This document shows positions 43,924 to 53,146 of a DNA stretch of 64,000 nucleotides, in pieces. The notes under the pieces are model-generated. The model searched no databases and was not told the DNA's origin. It saw only the letters and a list, made by a program, of their open reading frames with translations. Where the stretch lies: positions 2,232,001 to 2,296,000 of the forward strand of contig CAXXEH010000003.1 of assembly GCA_963677935.2 (NCBI GenBank), read 5' to 3'. The DNA is from JAAFHB01 sp963677935 (GTDB lineage Bacteria > Bacteroidota > Bacteroidia > Bacteroidales > Prolixibacteraceae). How positions within the stretch are numbered: the first letter of the stretch is position 1; every line of letters starts with the position of its first letter. A program made the translations under genes and the position numbers.

Positions 43924-46080
43924 TCACGCTTCCTGCGCAGCAATCAGAATCTCCATTATTTTCTTACCTGCTGAAGCCACAGAAGTTCCAGGACCGAAGA
44001 TTGCAACAACACCTGCATCATAAAGAAACTGATAATCCTGCGCAGGAATAACTCCTCCGGCAATTACCATAATATCTTCACGACCAAGCTTTTTCAGCTC
44101 TTCCATAACTGAGGGAATAAGCGTTTTATGTCCGGCAGCCAATGATGAGACACCCAATACATGGACATCATTTTCGACAGCCTGTTTGGCAGCTTCTGCG
44201 GGAGTCTGAAACAATGGTCCCATATCGACATCGAAACCGAGGTCTGCATAACCTGTTGCCACTACTTTTGCACCACGATCATGGCCGTCCTGCCCCATTT
44301 TGGCAATCATAATACGTGGTTGACGACCCTCTTTTTCTGCAAATTGATTGACAAGCGAAACAGCTTGTTCAAAATCTTTGTCGTTCTTAGCTTCTGATGA
44401 ATACACGCCTGAAATTGTTCTGATGGTTGCTTTATAACGTCCTGCAATTTTTTCACATGCAGTTGATATTTCACCAAGTGAAGCTCTTCTTTGTGCGGCT
44501 ATGATAGCCAGTTCGAGAAGATTACCTTCACTTGTCTCTGCACATTTGGTTATCGCTTCGAGCGCTTCAATTACTTCTGCCTCGTTACGCTCAGCCCTGA
44601 GTTTTTTTAGTCTTTCGATCTGTGAAAGACGAACTGCTGTATTGTCGATATCCAGAATATCAATCGGATCCTCCTTTTCAAGACGGTATTTATTTACACC
44701 AATAATTGCCTGCGTTCCGGAGTCAATCCGACCTTGTGTCCGGGCTGCGGCCTCTTCGATACGCATTTTCGGCACACCTGTCTCAATTGCCTTTGACATC
44801 CCGCCCAGTTTTTCAACCTCCTCGATGAGTGCCCAGGCTTTTTTGACAAGATCATTGGTTAAAGACTCAACATAGAAGGAACCAGCCCATGGATCGAGAG
44901 AACGACACACTTCTGTCTCCTGCTGAATATAAAGCTGTGTATTACGGGCAATTCGCGCCGAAAACTCAGTCGGGAGTGCAATGGCCTCATCGAGTGCATT
45001 GGTATGCAGCGACTGTGTATGTCCAAGGACTGCTGCCATTGCCTCAATACAGGTTCGACCCACATTATTGTAAGGATCCTGCTCCGTCAGTGACCAGCCA
45101 GAAGTTTGCGAATGGGTACGAAGTGCCATGGATTTGGCACTTTTGGGGTTAAATTGTTTAACCAATTTAGCCCAAATCATCCGTGCCGCACGCATTTTGG
45201 CAATCTCCATAAAATGGTTCATCCCGACAGCCCAGAAGAAGGATAAACGGGGCGCAAATGCGTCGACGCTTAATCCAGCTTTGATTCCGGTTCGAATATA
45301 ATCAAGCCCGTCAGCCAACGTATACGCCATTTCGATATCAGCAGTTGCGCCTGCTTCCTGCATGTGATACCCGGAGATTGAAATGGAGTTAAATTTAGGC
45401 ATATATTTCGAGGTATACTCAAAAATATCGGCAATAATCTTCATCGAAAATTCTGGTGGATAGATATAGGTATTGCGCACCATGAACTCTTTCAAAATAT
45501 CGTTCTGAATGGTACCAGCCAACTCTTCCAACTTTGCCCCCTGTTCAAGTGCGGTAACAATGTAAAACGCTAAAACAGGCAAAACCGCTCCATTCATGGT
45601 CATCGAGACCGACATTTTATTCAATGGGATATTGTCGAAAAGAATCTTCATATCCAAAATGGAATCGATGGCAACACCAGCTTTCCCAACATCGCCAACA
45701 ACACGGGGATGGTCGGAGTCGTAACCACGGTGAGTGGCGAGGTCAAATGCTACTGAAAGCCCCTTCTGACCAGCAGCAAGGTTGCGGCGATAGAAGGCAT
45801 TAGATTCTTCTGCAGTCGAAAATCCCGCATACTGTCTGATGGTCCAGGGACGGGTGGCAAACATGGTTGAATAAGGTCCACGCAGAAATGGTGCGATACC
45901 TGCGGCATAATTTAAATGCTCCAACCCTTCCAGGTCTTCTCTGGTGTAAACGTTCTTAACAGGTATCAGCTCAGGAGTCATCCAGCTCTTTTCAATCCCG
46001 TTTTTCTTTTCCCATTCCTTTGCCGAACAGCAGGGTTTTGGGGTATTTTTAATATTTATTTCTTTAAAATCAGGCTTCAT
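43924..46080 (-). CDS. mutB: Methylmalonyl-CoA mutase large subunit
   Basis: The 718-residue protein has a TIM-barrel substrate domain (RPWTIRQYAGFSTAEESN, GLSVAFDLATHRGYDSD) and a C-terminal B12-binding domain. The cobalt-ligand histidine is His600 in DGHDRGAKV; SSLAAGHKTL and AGGVIPAQDY follow. It interconverts succinyl-CoA and (R)-methylmalonyl-CoA, in propionate formation or use. It lies 8 bp after the small-subunit gene, so the two form an operon. The catalytic features are complete. Confidence 0.96.
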   Translation of the reverse strand: MKPDFKEINIKNTPKPCCSAKEWEKKNGIEKSWMTPELIPVKNVYTREDLEGLEHLNYAAGIAPFLRGPYSTMFATRPWTIRQYAGFSTAEESNAFYRRNLAAGQKGLSVAFDLATHRGYDSDHPRVVGDVGKAGVAIDSILDMKILFDNIPLNKMSVSMTMNGAVLPVLAFYIVTALEQGAKLEELAGTIQNDILKEFMVRNTYIYPPEFSMKIIADIFEYTSKYMPKFNSISISGYHMQEAGATADIEMAYTLADGLDYIRTGIKAGLSVDAFAPRLSFFWAVGMNHFMEIAKMRAARMIWAKLVKQFNPKSAKSMALRTHSQTSGWSLTEQDPYNNVGRTCIEAMAAVLGHTQSLHTNALDEAIALPTEFSARIARNTQLYIQQETEVCRSLDPWAGSFYVESLTNDLVKKAWALIEEVEKLGGMSKAIETGVPKMRIEEAAARTQGRIDSGTQAIIGVNKYRLEKEDPIDILDIDNTAVRLSQIERLKKLRAERNEAEVIEALEAITKCAETSEGNLLELAIIAAQRRASLGEISTACEKIAGRYKATIRTISGVYSSEAKNDKDFEQAVSLVNQFAEKEGRQPRIMIAKMGQDGHDRGAKVVATGYADLGFDVDMGPLFQTPAEAAKQAVENDVHVLGVSSLAAGHKTLIPSVMEELKKLGREDIMVIAGGVIPAQDYQFLYDAGVVAIFGPGTSVASAGKKIMEILIAAQEA

Positions 46081-46088
46081 AATTGCTA

Positions 46089-48017
46089 CTATTTAATCCC
46101 AAGTTTATAATTGTACTCAGTTAGTGATTCCAGTAAATTGGTTTTCACACTGATGAAATTCTCAATACCAGTCGCTTTAAGCTCATCGATGCAAGCCGGC
46201 GCCCCCGCCACTACAAAGATGGCTTTCCCTTTTAAAAGGCTGAATGCCTGAGGTGCGTAAGCAGCATATTCCTCGTCTGAGCTACAAATTACAACGATAT
46301 CAGCATTTGCATTCAAAGCGGCATTAACCCCTTCTTCCACCGTTTCGAATCCATTGTTATCAACCACTTCATAACCTGCAACGGCAAAGAAGTTACAGGC
46401 AAACTGAGCCCGGGCTTTGCTGAACACCAGATTCCCGATGGTAAGCATAAACGCTTTTGGCCGTTTCTTCTCCCTGGCAAAACAGTCGGTAGCATATCTG
46501 AGCGCTTCAAACTGCTGAGCGCCCCGAAATAATTTTATGGTCTCTACTTCAGCATCTTTATCGGTCAGATCGATAGCTTCGAATAGCTGACTACTCAGAT
46601 TGTCAGTTATTTGTTCTGTATAATTAGGAAACTGATTTACACCCAACAGATTATCACGACGCGTTGCAATAGCCTTTTTTCGTTTTGAAGCCATTTCAAA
46701 TATCTGCCCCTGAATAAACCCTCCACGAAAAGCTGCGATAAATCCGCCCTCTTCCTGAATCTCAAGAAAAAGTTTCCAGGCTTGTTCTGCGATTGAGGCG
46801 GTTAAAGTTTCAATATAATAGGAACCCGCAGCCGGATCGGCAATCTTATCAAAGTGAGCCTCTTCTTTTAGAATTGCCTGTTGGTTTCGCGCGATACGTT
46901 CTGCAATTTCAGTTGGCTGTTCATAAATTGAATCAAAGGGCAATACCGTTAATGAATCCGTTCCACCTAATATGGCAGACATCGCCTCAGTTTCCGCACG
47001 TAAAAGATTTACATATGGATCGTAAATGGTTTTATTCCAGATGGAGGTTTCGGAATGAACATTCATTTTACCCGCGCAAAGACAAACATCGTTTTGACAA
47101 CATTCATCACTGTTACATTCCGGACCACAGGAGCATTCAGGATGAAATGCTTTTACAATATTTGCCCACAACATTCTGGCGGCCCGCAACTTGGCCAATT
47201 CCATGAAGTAATTACCCCCGATTCCAAAATTAAAACGGATTCGCGGTGCTACTACACCGGCATTTAATCCGTTCTCAGTCAAACGGGTAAGATATTCTGC
47301 TCCAATAGCTAAAGAATAACCTAATTCCTGTACGATAGAGGCTCCTGCATTGTTGAAATTCTTCCCGTTTACCCCGATCAATTGAATACCAGGATATTCA
47401 GCAGCCAGTTCAAGAATCTCTTTGGCACGAATAAAAGCATCTGTTTCGTTGGAGCAAAATTTCCCTTTGAGTGTAAAAACACCTATTGGATCAAAGTTAA
47501 CTGAGGCTGACACCTCTCCCGGACTGGCTTTTTGATCTTTCAGAAACGCTATCAGATTTGTTACCAAAGACTTATTATTGCAAGTCATCACAAAATTCAC
47601 CTCCGTTTTTTCGAGACAAATTCCCCGTAGCAGTTGCTTGAGATCTTCAACCGTGGTTTCCTGACAATTTTTAAATACAAATCCCAGAGAGGTAACACCC
47701 TTTGAAAGGATTTCCAAAGCCTTCTGATTAGCCTCTTTGAAGCTGGTGACTTCGATATCCTGACGAATCAACCAGTTGTTCCCCGCTTTGCGATTTCCAC
47801 GGACATAAGGAAACTGACCAGGTAAAGTCTCCACAAATCCGAGCCCGTTTAAATTTTCGTCCCGGTAATACGGACGGACGTTAATCCCCTCATTAGTACG
47901 CCAGACAAGGGTCTTGTCATAATCCTTTCCCTTAAGGTCTGTGCTAATCTGAGCTTCCCATGCTTCTGTTGATACAGGGGGAAATTCCGAAAATAATTTC
48001 ATATCTTTCTCATTCAT
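46089..48017 (-). CDS. mutA: Methylmalonyl-CoA mutase small subunit, with Cys-rich insert
   Basis: The 642-residue protein is homologous to the large subunit along its length (YVRGNRKAGNNWLIRQDIE, IRFNFGIGGNYFMELAKLRAARM), but its C-terminal domain lacks the DxHxxG cobalt motif, as in known small subunits. An unusual insert at about 294-316 holds seven cysteines (CSCGPECNSDECCQ through VCLC). The ATG at 48017 follows a -7-like TAACTTTG (48056-48049), and mutB follows after 8 bp. The subunit stabilises the heterodimer. Confidence 0.93.
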   Translation of the reverse strand: MNEKDMKLFSEFPPVSTEAWEAQISTDLKGKDYDKTLVWRTNEGINVRPYYRDENLNGLGFVETLPGQFPYVRGNRKAGNNWLIRQDIEVTSFKEANQKALEILSKGVTSLGFVFKNCQETTVEDLKQLLRGICLEKTEVNFVMTCNNKSLVTNLIAFLKDQKASPGEVSASVNFDPIGVFTLKGKFCSNETDAFIRAKEILELAAEYPGIQLIGVNGKNFNNAGASIVQELGYSLAIGAEYLTRLTENGLNAGVVAPRIRFNFGIGGNYFMELAKLRAARMLWANIVKAFHPECSCGPECNSDECCQNDVCLCAGKMNVHSETSIWNKTIYDPYVNLLRAETEAMSAILGGTDSLTVLPFDSIYEQPTEIAERIARNQQAILKEEAHFDKIADPAAGSYYIETLTASIAEQAWKLFLEIQEEGGFIAAFRGGFIQGQIFEMASKRKKAIATRRDNLLGVNQFPNYTEQITDNLSSQLFEAIDLTDKDAEVETIKLFRGAQQFEALRYATDCFAREKKRPKAFMLTIGNLVFSKARAQFACNFFAVAGYEVVDNNGFETVEEGVNAALNANADIVVICSSDEEYAAYAPQAFSLLKGKAIFVVAGAPACIDELKATGIENFISVKTNLLESLTEYNYKLGIK

Positions 48018-48168
48018 AATAAAATAACTATTTGGAAAAATCGAGCTGCAAAGTTAAAGGTTTAAAATTGAATAACCTGAAAAAGAGTATGGTTTTTTAA
48101 CTTAAATGACAATATTCAGATTTTACTATTTTTACCATACAATTGATTCATACAATTTCATGGTTCAT

Positions 48169-49536
48169 ATGACTAATACGCAAAGATCGGCATTGACCAT
48201 TTGTTTATTAACTTCGTTTTTAAATCCGTTCCTTATATCAGGAGTTAATATCGCTTTACCCGCAATTGAAAAGGAGTTTGAGCTCAATGCAGTAGCGCTG
48301 AGTTGGATCGTGACCTCCTATCTCCTTTCCTCAGCAGTATTTCTCCTTCCAATCGGAAAATTTGCTGATAACTGGGGGCAAACAGCGGTTTTTAAGGGTG
48401 GAATTATCATCTTTACAATAGCCACTGCATTATGTGGAATAGCTCCAAATGGACATATACTCATTTGCTTTAGGATTTTACAAGGGTTGGGAGCTTCGAT
48501 GACATTGACAACAGGAGCGCCCATACTTGTCTCTGTCTTTCCTCCCTGGGAACGTGGTAAGGTATTAGGTCTAAATGTTGCCGCTGTCTATCTTGGGTTA
48601 TCGATGGGGCCGTTTATTGGAGGTATACTCACCCAATCTTTTGGCTGGCGCAGTATCTTTCTGATTTGTGTCCCGCTGGAAATTATAGCGACAGTGCTTG
48701 TTTTTTTCAAACTGAAGAATGAAATAACTGCCAGGATAAATGGAAAAATCGATCTTGCAGGGGCTTTTTATTACTCTTCGGGACTCATTGCGATTGTTTA
48801 CAGTTCATCCAACCTGACAAAAAGTTTTGGCTGGCCATTGTTAATAATTGGAATCATAATGGTAGGACTATTTATTGCACATTGTAAAAGATCGGCTCAT
48901 CCGATCTTCGAGATCCCCCTTTTCACTCATAACCGATTATTTGCCTTTTCGAATATTGCCGCTTTAATCAATTATAGTGCTACATTTTCACTTGTTTTTC
49001 TTTTGAGCCTGTTCCTCCAAAAAATTAAAGGGTTTTCACCCCAGCAGGCAGGAACGATCCTGGTTGCTCAGCCATTAATGATGGCTATTCTCTCCCCTTT
49101 TGCAGGAAAACTCTCCGATAAGATTGAGCCCAGGAGACTTGCCACTGCAGGGATGTTGATCAGTGCATCAGGTTTATTTTTTTTGGCTTTAACAGGACCA
49201 CAAACGTCTGTTTATTTGATTGTTGCTATGTTGCTTTTCTTGGGTACCGGATTCGGAATATTTTCTTCACCTAATATGAATACCATTATGAGTTCGGTTG
49301 AAAAGAAGCAATTGGGAATTGCTTCAGGTACCGCTGCCACTATGCGAGTAGTTGGGCAGATGATGAGTATGATGATCGTTACCCTTATTTTTTCGCTGTA
49401 TTTTTCAGGCCTGCCTATTAAAGATGCAGACAACGCAATATTTATCAAAAGCGTAAGACTCCTTTTTACTATTTCAGGAATAATTTGTCTTGCCGGAGTA
49501 TACTTCTCTGGTAGTCGTGGTGATTTGAGAAATTAA
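48169..49536 (+). CDS. MFS transporter, DHA2 (14-TM) drug-exporter type
   Basis: From the ATG at 48169 the protein has 455 residues with about 14 hydrophobic segments. Motif A-like GKFADNWG follows TM2, and the exporter motif C-like stretch LGLSMGPFIGGILTQSFGWR lies in TM5. This is the EmrB/QacA-like proton-driven efflux class; the substrate is unknown. An ATG at 48106 would add 21 residues of weakly conserved leader. A CAP-domain gene follows after 10 bp and is probably co-transcribed. Confidence 0.9.
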   Translation: MTNTQRSALTICLLTSFLNPFLISGVNIALPAIEKEFELNAVALSWIVTSYLLSSAVFLLPIGKFADNWGQTAVFKGGIIIFTIATALCGIAPNGHILICFRILQGLGASMTLTTGAPILVSVFPPWERGKVLGLNVAAVYLGLSMGPFIGGILTQSFGWRSIFLICVPLEIIATVLVFFKLKNEITARINGKIDLAGAFYYSSGLIAIVYSSSNLTKSFGWPLLIIGIIMVGLFIAHCKRSAHPIFEIPLFTHNRLFAFSNIAALINYSATFSLVFLLSLFLQKIKGFSPQQAGTILVAQPLMMAILSPFAGKLSDKIEPRRLATAGMLISASGLFFLALTGPQTSVYLIVAMLLFLGTGFGIFSSPNMNTIMSSVEKKQLGIASGTAATMRVVGQMMSMMIVTLIFSLYFSGLPIKDADNAIFIKSVRLLFTISGIICLAGVYFSGSRGDLRN

Positions 49537-49546
49537 TATAATTAAA

Positions 49547-50215
49547 ATGAATAAACTTCAGAAAATAACATTCATAACGCAGTTGAATTACCTATTAGTA
49601 ACAATCATATTCCCTGGTTACTTATATGGATTCCCTCCCGAAAATAGTAAGACTATTTATTTATCCGAACTGGAACGTGATGTGGTTGAAGAACTTAACC
49701 TGGCGCGTACGCAGCCTAAAAAATATGCAGAATTTCTGATGTCTTACGCACAACACTTTGTTGGACGGGAGATTCGTGAATCGGGACAGACCAATCTGCT
49801 AACCAGAGAGGGGATAAGTGCAGTAAATGAAGCAATTCGGTTTCTGAAAAATCAAAAGCCATTATCTCCCTTAACCGCTTCCAAAGGGATGAGCAGGGCT
49901 GCCGCTGACATGGTTCGGATGCAGGAGCCAACAACACAGATCGGTCATAAAGGGAGAGATGGTAGCACATTTGCCGAAAGGATCAGCCGATATGGTACCT
50001 GGAATGGCTCATGTTCTGAAAACATTGATTACGGAAATAATACTGCCCGACGAATTGTAATGGCGTTGATTGTCGATGACGGAGTAAGTAGCCGAGGCCA
50101 CCGTAAAAGCATTTTTGAACCGGGATTTAAGCGTGTCGGTGTTGCTTTTGGCCACCACAAAGCATATAACTATATGTGTGTAGTTGAATTAGCAGTAAGT
50201 TATTCCGAAAAATAA
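49547..50215 (+). CDS. CAP/SCP-domain secreted protein
   Basis: The 222-residue protein has an N-terminal signal sequence (about 8-28) and one CAP domain. ELNLARTQPKKYAEFL is the first helix, then SKGMSRAAADMV, GHKGRDGSTFAERISRYG, CSENIDYG, and the C-terminal signature GHRKSIFEPGFKRVGVAFG. The His/Glu cavity residues typical of CAP folds are present. Bacterial CAP proteins are extracellular or periplasmic with poorly known function. It starts 10 bp after the MFS gene and ends before a bidirectional terminator. Confidence 0.9.
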   Translation: MNKLQKITFITQLNYLLVTIIFPGYLYGFPPENSKTIYLSELERDVVEELNLARTQPKKYAEFLMSYAQHFVGREIRESGQTNLLTREGISAVNEAIRFLKNQKPLSPLTASKGMSRAAADMVRMQEPTTQIGHKGRDGSTFAERISRYGTWNGSCSENIDYGNNTARRIVMALIVDDGVSSRGHRKSIFEPGFKRVGVAFGHHKAYNYMCVVELAVSYSEK

Positions 50216-50254
50216 TAGTTGAAAATTGCTGACTTTTCAGTGGATCTTCCAAAA

Positions 50255-50292
50255 AAAAAAGTTTACTGAACCTAGGTTCAATAAACTTTTTT
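50255..50292. terminator. Bidirectional terminator
   Basis: A hairpin around the palindrome TGAACCTAGGTTCA is extended, after one mismatch, by GTTTA/TAAAC and an A-tract/T-tract pair (50255-50265 with 50282-50292). It separates the CAP gene from the convergent actin-like gene. Confidence 0.9.
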
Positions 50293-50339
50293 AATTTTTG
50301 TGTAACCACCGTACCGATAAGGAAACCGTGCTCCGGATG

Positions 50340-51386
50340 TTATTCTGTCTCGTTATAAATTGTAACTACCGTATTGGAATTGCCTAAGTCGATACCAACA
50401 TAAGTAATGTTCTCTTTTATTTCCAGACTATTGGTTGAAGGGAACATTGCAACTGAATTCAGGCAATAACCCTCGCTTGCACAAAGATAGGGTTCAGGGT
50501 AAACGATAACATCAAGTATATCCTGAAACTCCTCTTTGAAGAGGCTTACCAATTCATTATACATTGCACCGCCTCCAACAAGATAAAGTTTATTGGTCTT
50601 TGAGAAGTCTTCGTCTGAGAATTTCTTCCGCATTGCAGGGGAAATAACTTCATTGTAATAACTGGTTAAAGCACGTCTTCGCATTTCAAGGACATCTACT
50701 TTGCGACGGTTTATGACAAAGAATCCGCGTTGAAACGCACGCTCGATCTGTTGTCCCGTGAGTAAATTGAGATAATATTGCTTTTCAATCTCCTTTTCCA
50801 ATATGTCAACAGCATAGTTGATCCCTTTTTCGCTGTGAGCTGTACGTTGAATAATACCTGATGTAGTTGAAAGCGCCAATTCGAATGTCCCAAATCCAAG
50901 ACTCCCGATAAAGAAATTCTGCTTCTCAGCCATCAGACCATTGCGAATTGCCTTGATACAACCGTCAATCTCAGTCATCACATCAAAGGCCACCACATTT
51001 ACGCTAACGTTTTCCACACCTTCTCCTCCAAAAGTCCTTGTGTCGAAACTAACCTGATGTTTTCCCATATAGAAATCCTTTGCCCCTTTTCTGTAGATAG
51101 CATGCGTAATAAAAGGGAATCCTGTGGTAATCACCATTTTGTTATCTTTTCCTTGTGTAGCTATAATTAAACCAGTAAGTGCAAGAAGCTGATAATCTAG
51201 ATCCTGAGCAGAACTGTTCAGAAACTTATGAGGTGCAATACCTTCACTTAAAGCCATATTACCAATAAGATAATCGCGTTGGTTAAAATTTACGATTTTC
51301 ATCCCTTCGATGAAATTCGCTGCTACCTTAGAGTAATCAACTGTAGTCTCTTCATAAACACTTGGAAATACATACGATCGTTTCAT
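50340..51386 (-). CDS. Actin-like ATPase-fold protein (ParM type), apparently circularly permuted
   Basis: The 348-residue protein has the parts of a ParM/Alp-type actin in an unusual order. It starts MKRSYVFPSVYEE, a segment that in ParM-like proteins follows the first beta-hairpin, and continues with YLIGNMAL and a full actin-like core. The phosphate-2 region is FIGSLGFGTFEL (160-170), with Ser162 where ParM has its Asp. The adenosine motif is LVGGGA (269-274). The phosphate-1 motif, YVGIDLGNSNTVV, lies at 329-341, only seven residues before the stop. Joining the C-terminus to the N-terminus would restore the normal order. No upstream in-frame DLG motif exists. It lies 87 bp downstream of a bactofilin gene and probably shares its promoter. 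Confidence 0.78.
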   Translation of the reverse strand: MKRSYVFPSVYEETTVDYSKVAANFIEGMKIVNFNQRDYLIGNMALSEGIAPHKFLNSSAQDLDYQLLALTGLIIATQGKDNKMVITTGFPFITHAIYRKGAKDFYMGKHQVSFDTRTFGGEGVENVSVNVVAFDVMTEIDGCIKAIRNGLMAEKQNFFIGSLGFGTFELALSTTSGIIQRTAHSEKGINYAVDILEKEIEKQYYLNLLTGQQIERAFQRGFFVINRRKVDVLEMRRRALTSYYNEVISPAMRKKFSDEDFSKTNKLYLVGGGAMYNELVSLFKEEFQDILDVIVYPEPYLCASEGYCLNSVAMFPSTNSLEIKENITYVGIDLGNSNTVVTIYNETE

Positions 51387-51473
51387 AAATGATATTTTAA
51401 TAATTTCTGTCTATAATATAGTAATGAGTTCCGCTAATGAAATAATATTTTAAATACACGAATAAACAACAAA

Positions 51474-52697
51474 TCACTTAAATAACGATGAATAATCGTC
51501 AAATGGAAGTTGACTGATAGCATCATTCAAAGAAAACTTACTTTTCTCTGAATCGATGACTTCATTTTCGATATCGATTACCTTGTGTGGCTCATATTTA
51601 GCCTGGCCATTTTTCTTTTCAATAAGTTTGTCTTCTGCGTACTTGGTCGGACTTAAGAGATTCCTAAGTTCTTCAAATCCAAGTATGATATGCCCTTTCC
51701 CCTTACGTACTGCCTTGGCTGGGGATATTGTATCAGGTTTATAGATTTTAGGATTCCCAATTCTATTTAAATGTGATTCCTCTTTTACAGGCTCTCCTAA
51801 AAATGATTCAAAATCGACCGAAACAGGAGTGGAGTGCTCAACGACTTCAAAGGGGTTGGCGTGATGCTCTGTAAGATTTGTTTCAACTTCCTTATTTTGT
51901 GCATCGGGAGATTTTGCTTCAGAAACAGGTGCAGAATCAAGTAGTTCAGATAATTCTAATTGTGGATTATCTGATTGCACTGAAGAAGATGACGAAGTGG
52001 TCAGATTTTCCGAGTTGTCATCATCCAATTCATCAATGAGTGTATTTTCCATTGTTTCCGCTAAAACATCGGATTTCAAGAGTTCTGAATCAACCGCTAT
52101 TTTTGAACTTTCGAATAACTCAAAAATTTCTTCTGCTTCATCTGATTCGTTCGATTCTGCGATTATCTTTGAAAGAATATCGCCGGAATCGTCTGATTTT
52201 GCCATCATAAAAGGTTCCCCTCCGAATACAGAATCAGATTCGCAGTCAAGATTCTCCATTTCCGGTTTGTCATCAAATGTTATTTCTACGTTTGAATAAA
52301 TTGGTATATTTTTCCGGATTGGTTGTATCTTAATTCTCTCTTCTGCCATATGGATCTGAGCTTCATCAAATGCGCCCAATTTGTCGTAAGTGATGACTCT
52401 GGCTGTAATTACTGCTCCATCATTGACTTCAATTATTTTTGTATACAGATTTCCAAAGATGGAGGAACCAGAATGAAGAATTGTGGTTCCGGAAACAATT
52501 ATATTCCCCTCCAGCCTGCCAAAAACAACCAGGTCCCTGGCCCGAAGAAACCCCTTAACATAACCTTCTGCCCCGATAATCGCATTCTTATCCGATTCGA
52601 CTTTGCCAAATACCTCGCCGTCAATGCGAACATCAGATTTGAACATTAACTCTCCGTTTATCTTGGAACTTGAATTAATAAGTGTAGGTATTTCCAT
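51474..52697 (-). CDS. Bactofilin with long acidic C-terminal tail
   Basis: From the ATG at 52697, after ATAGGATGCAGC, the protein has 407 residues. The N-terminal 110 residues form a bactofilin beta-helix: SSKINGELMFKSDVRIDG, then VFGRLEGNIIVSGTTILHSGS and GAVITARVITYDK. The remaining ~290 residues are low-complexity, rich in Glu, Asp and Ser (for instance SDEAEEIFELFESSK), ending with a short conserved-looking segment HIILGFEELRNLLSPTKY. Bactofilins polymerise without nucleotide and scaffold cell-shape or envelope enzymes. The tail is far longer than in most bactofilins. A TTG at 52754 is rejected as start. The actin-like gene follows. Confidence 0.88.
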   Translation of the reverse strand: MEIPTLINSSSKINGELMFKSDVRIDGEVFGKVESDKNAIIGAEGYVKGFLRARDLVVFGRLEGNIIVSGTTILHSGSSIFGNLYTKIIEVNDGAVITARVITYDKLGAFDEAQIHMAEERIKIQPIRKNIPIYSNVEITFDDKPEMENLDCESDSVFGGEPFMMAKSDDSGDILSKIIAESNESDEAEEIFELFESSKIAVDSELLKSDVLAETMENTLIDELDDDNSENLTTSSSSSVQSDNPQLELSELLDSAPVSEAKSPDAQNKEVETNLTEHHANPFEVVEHSTPVSVDFESFLGEPVKEESHLNRIGNPKIYKPDTISPAKAVRKGKGHIILGFEELRNLLSPTKYAEDKLIEKKNGQAKYEPHKVIDIENEVIDSEKSKFSLNDAISQLPFDDYSSLFK

Positions 52698-52772
52698 GCT
52701 GCATCCTATGATTGTTGAATTGTTAAGTTTGAAAAGATTGTCAGGTAAAACCAAATTTAATATATTGTTCTA

Positions 52773-52804
52773 CAAATATAGCAGGTTATTTTTACACTTA
52801 CAAA
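52773..52804 (-). promoter_or_regulatory. Consensus Bacteroidota promoter of the bactofilin operon
   Basis: On the minus strand TTTG (52804-52801) is followed by a 20-nt spacer and TATATTTG (52780-52773), an excellent match to the TTTG-N19/20-TAnnTTTG consensus. Transcription would start near 52767, giving a leader of about 70 nt before the ATG at 52697. Confidence 0.75.
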
Positions 52805-53146
52805 AAATTTTACAAAAAATTTTAAAAGGACACAATCCTATCATTTTAAAATAAACATTCTATTCAATTTACATTTACTAATACACCAACTGGACAATGA
52901 TCTAGTAAAAACCTGAAAATACAAACTGTTATCAAACGCCTCTCCGATCATCACGCAATTCTATTGTCTATGAAGATTTACAATAAAAGCTCGGTTTAAT
53001 CCTATTCATTTTGAACTGCACCATAAAAATACAGTGTAAACAAGACCTTCATGTGCAATCGCACGATTCTCACTTTTTTTCAAACAAAATAGGCAAAGGT
53101 TAATCGTCTCCAATCTTTATCCTTTCCCACGTACAAAATCAATTGA
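52805..53146. other. Intergenic region with no recognised gene
   Basis: This AT-rich stretch lies upstream of the bactofilin promoter and beyond the end of acs. I see no coding frame with family features, no tRNA and no strong terminator; the only hairpin near the acs stop is weak (GTGC-AATC-GCAC around 53052-53065). Confidence 0.5.

Noticed and set aside
44501..44875. Ser-rich 124-residue frame antisense to mutB
   Set aside because: It mirrors the codon pattern of mutB; no start context or recognisable domain.
52323..52649. 108-residue frame antisense to the bactofilin domain
   Set aside because: It is opposite the conserved bactofilin core and has no motif of its own.
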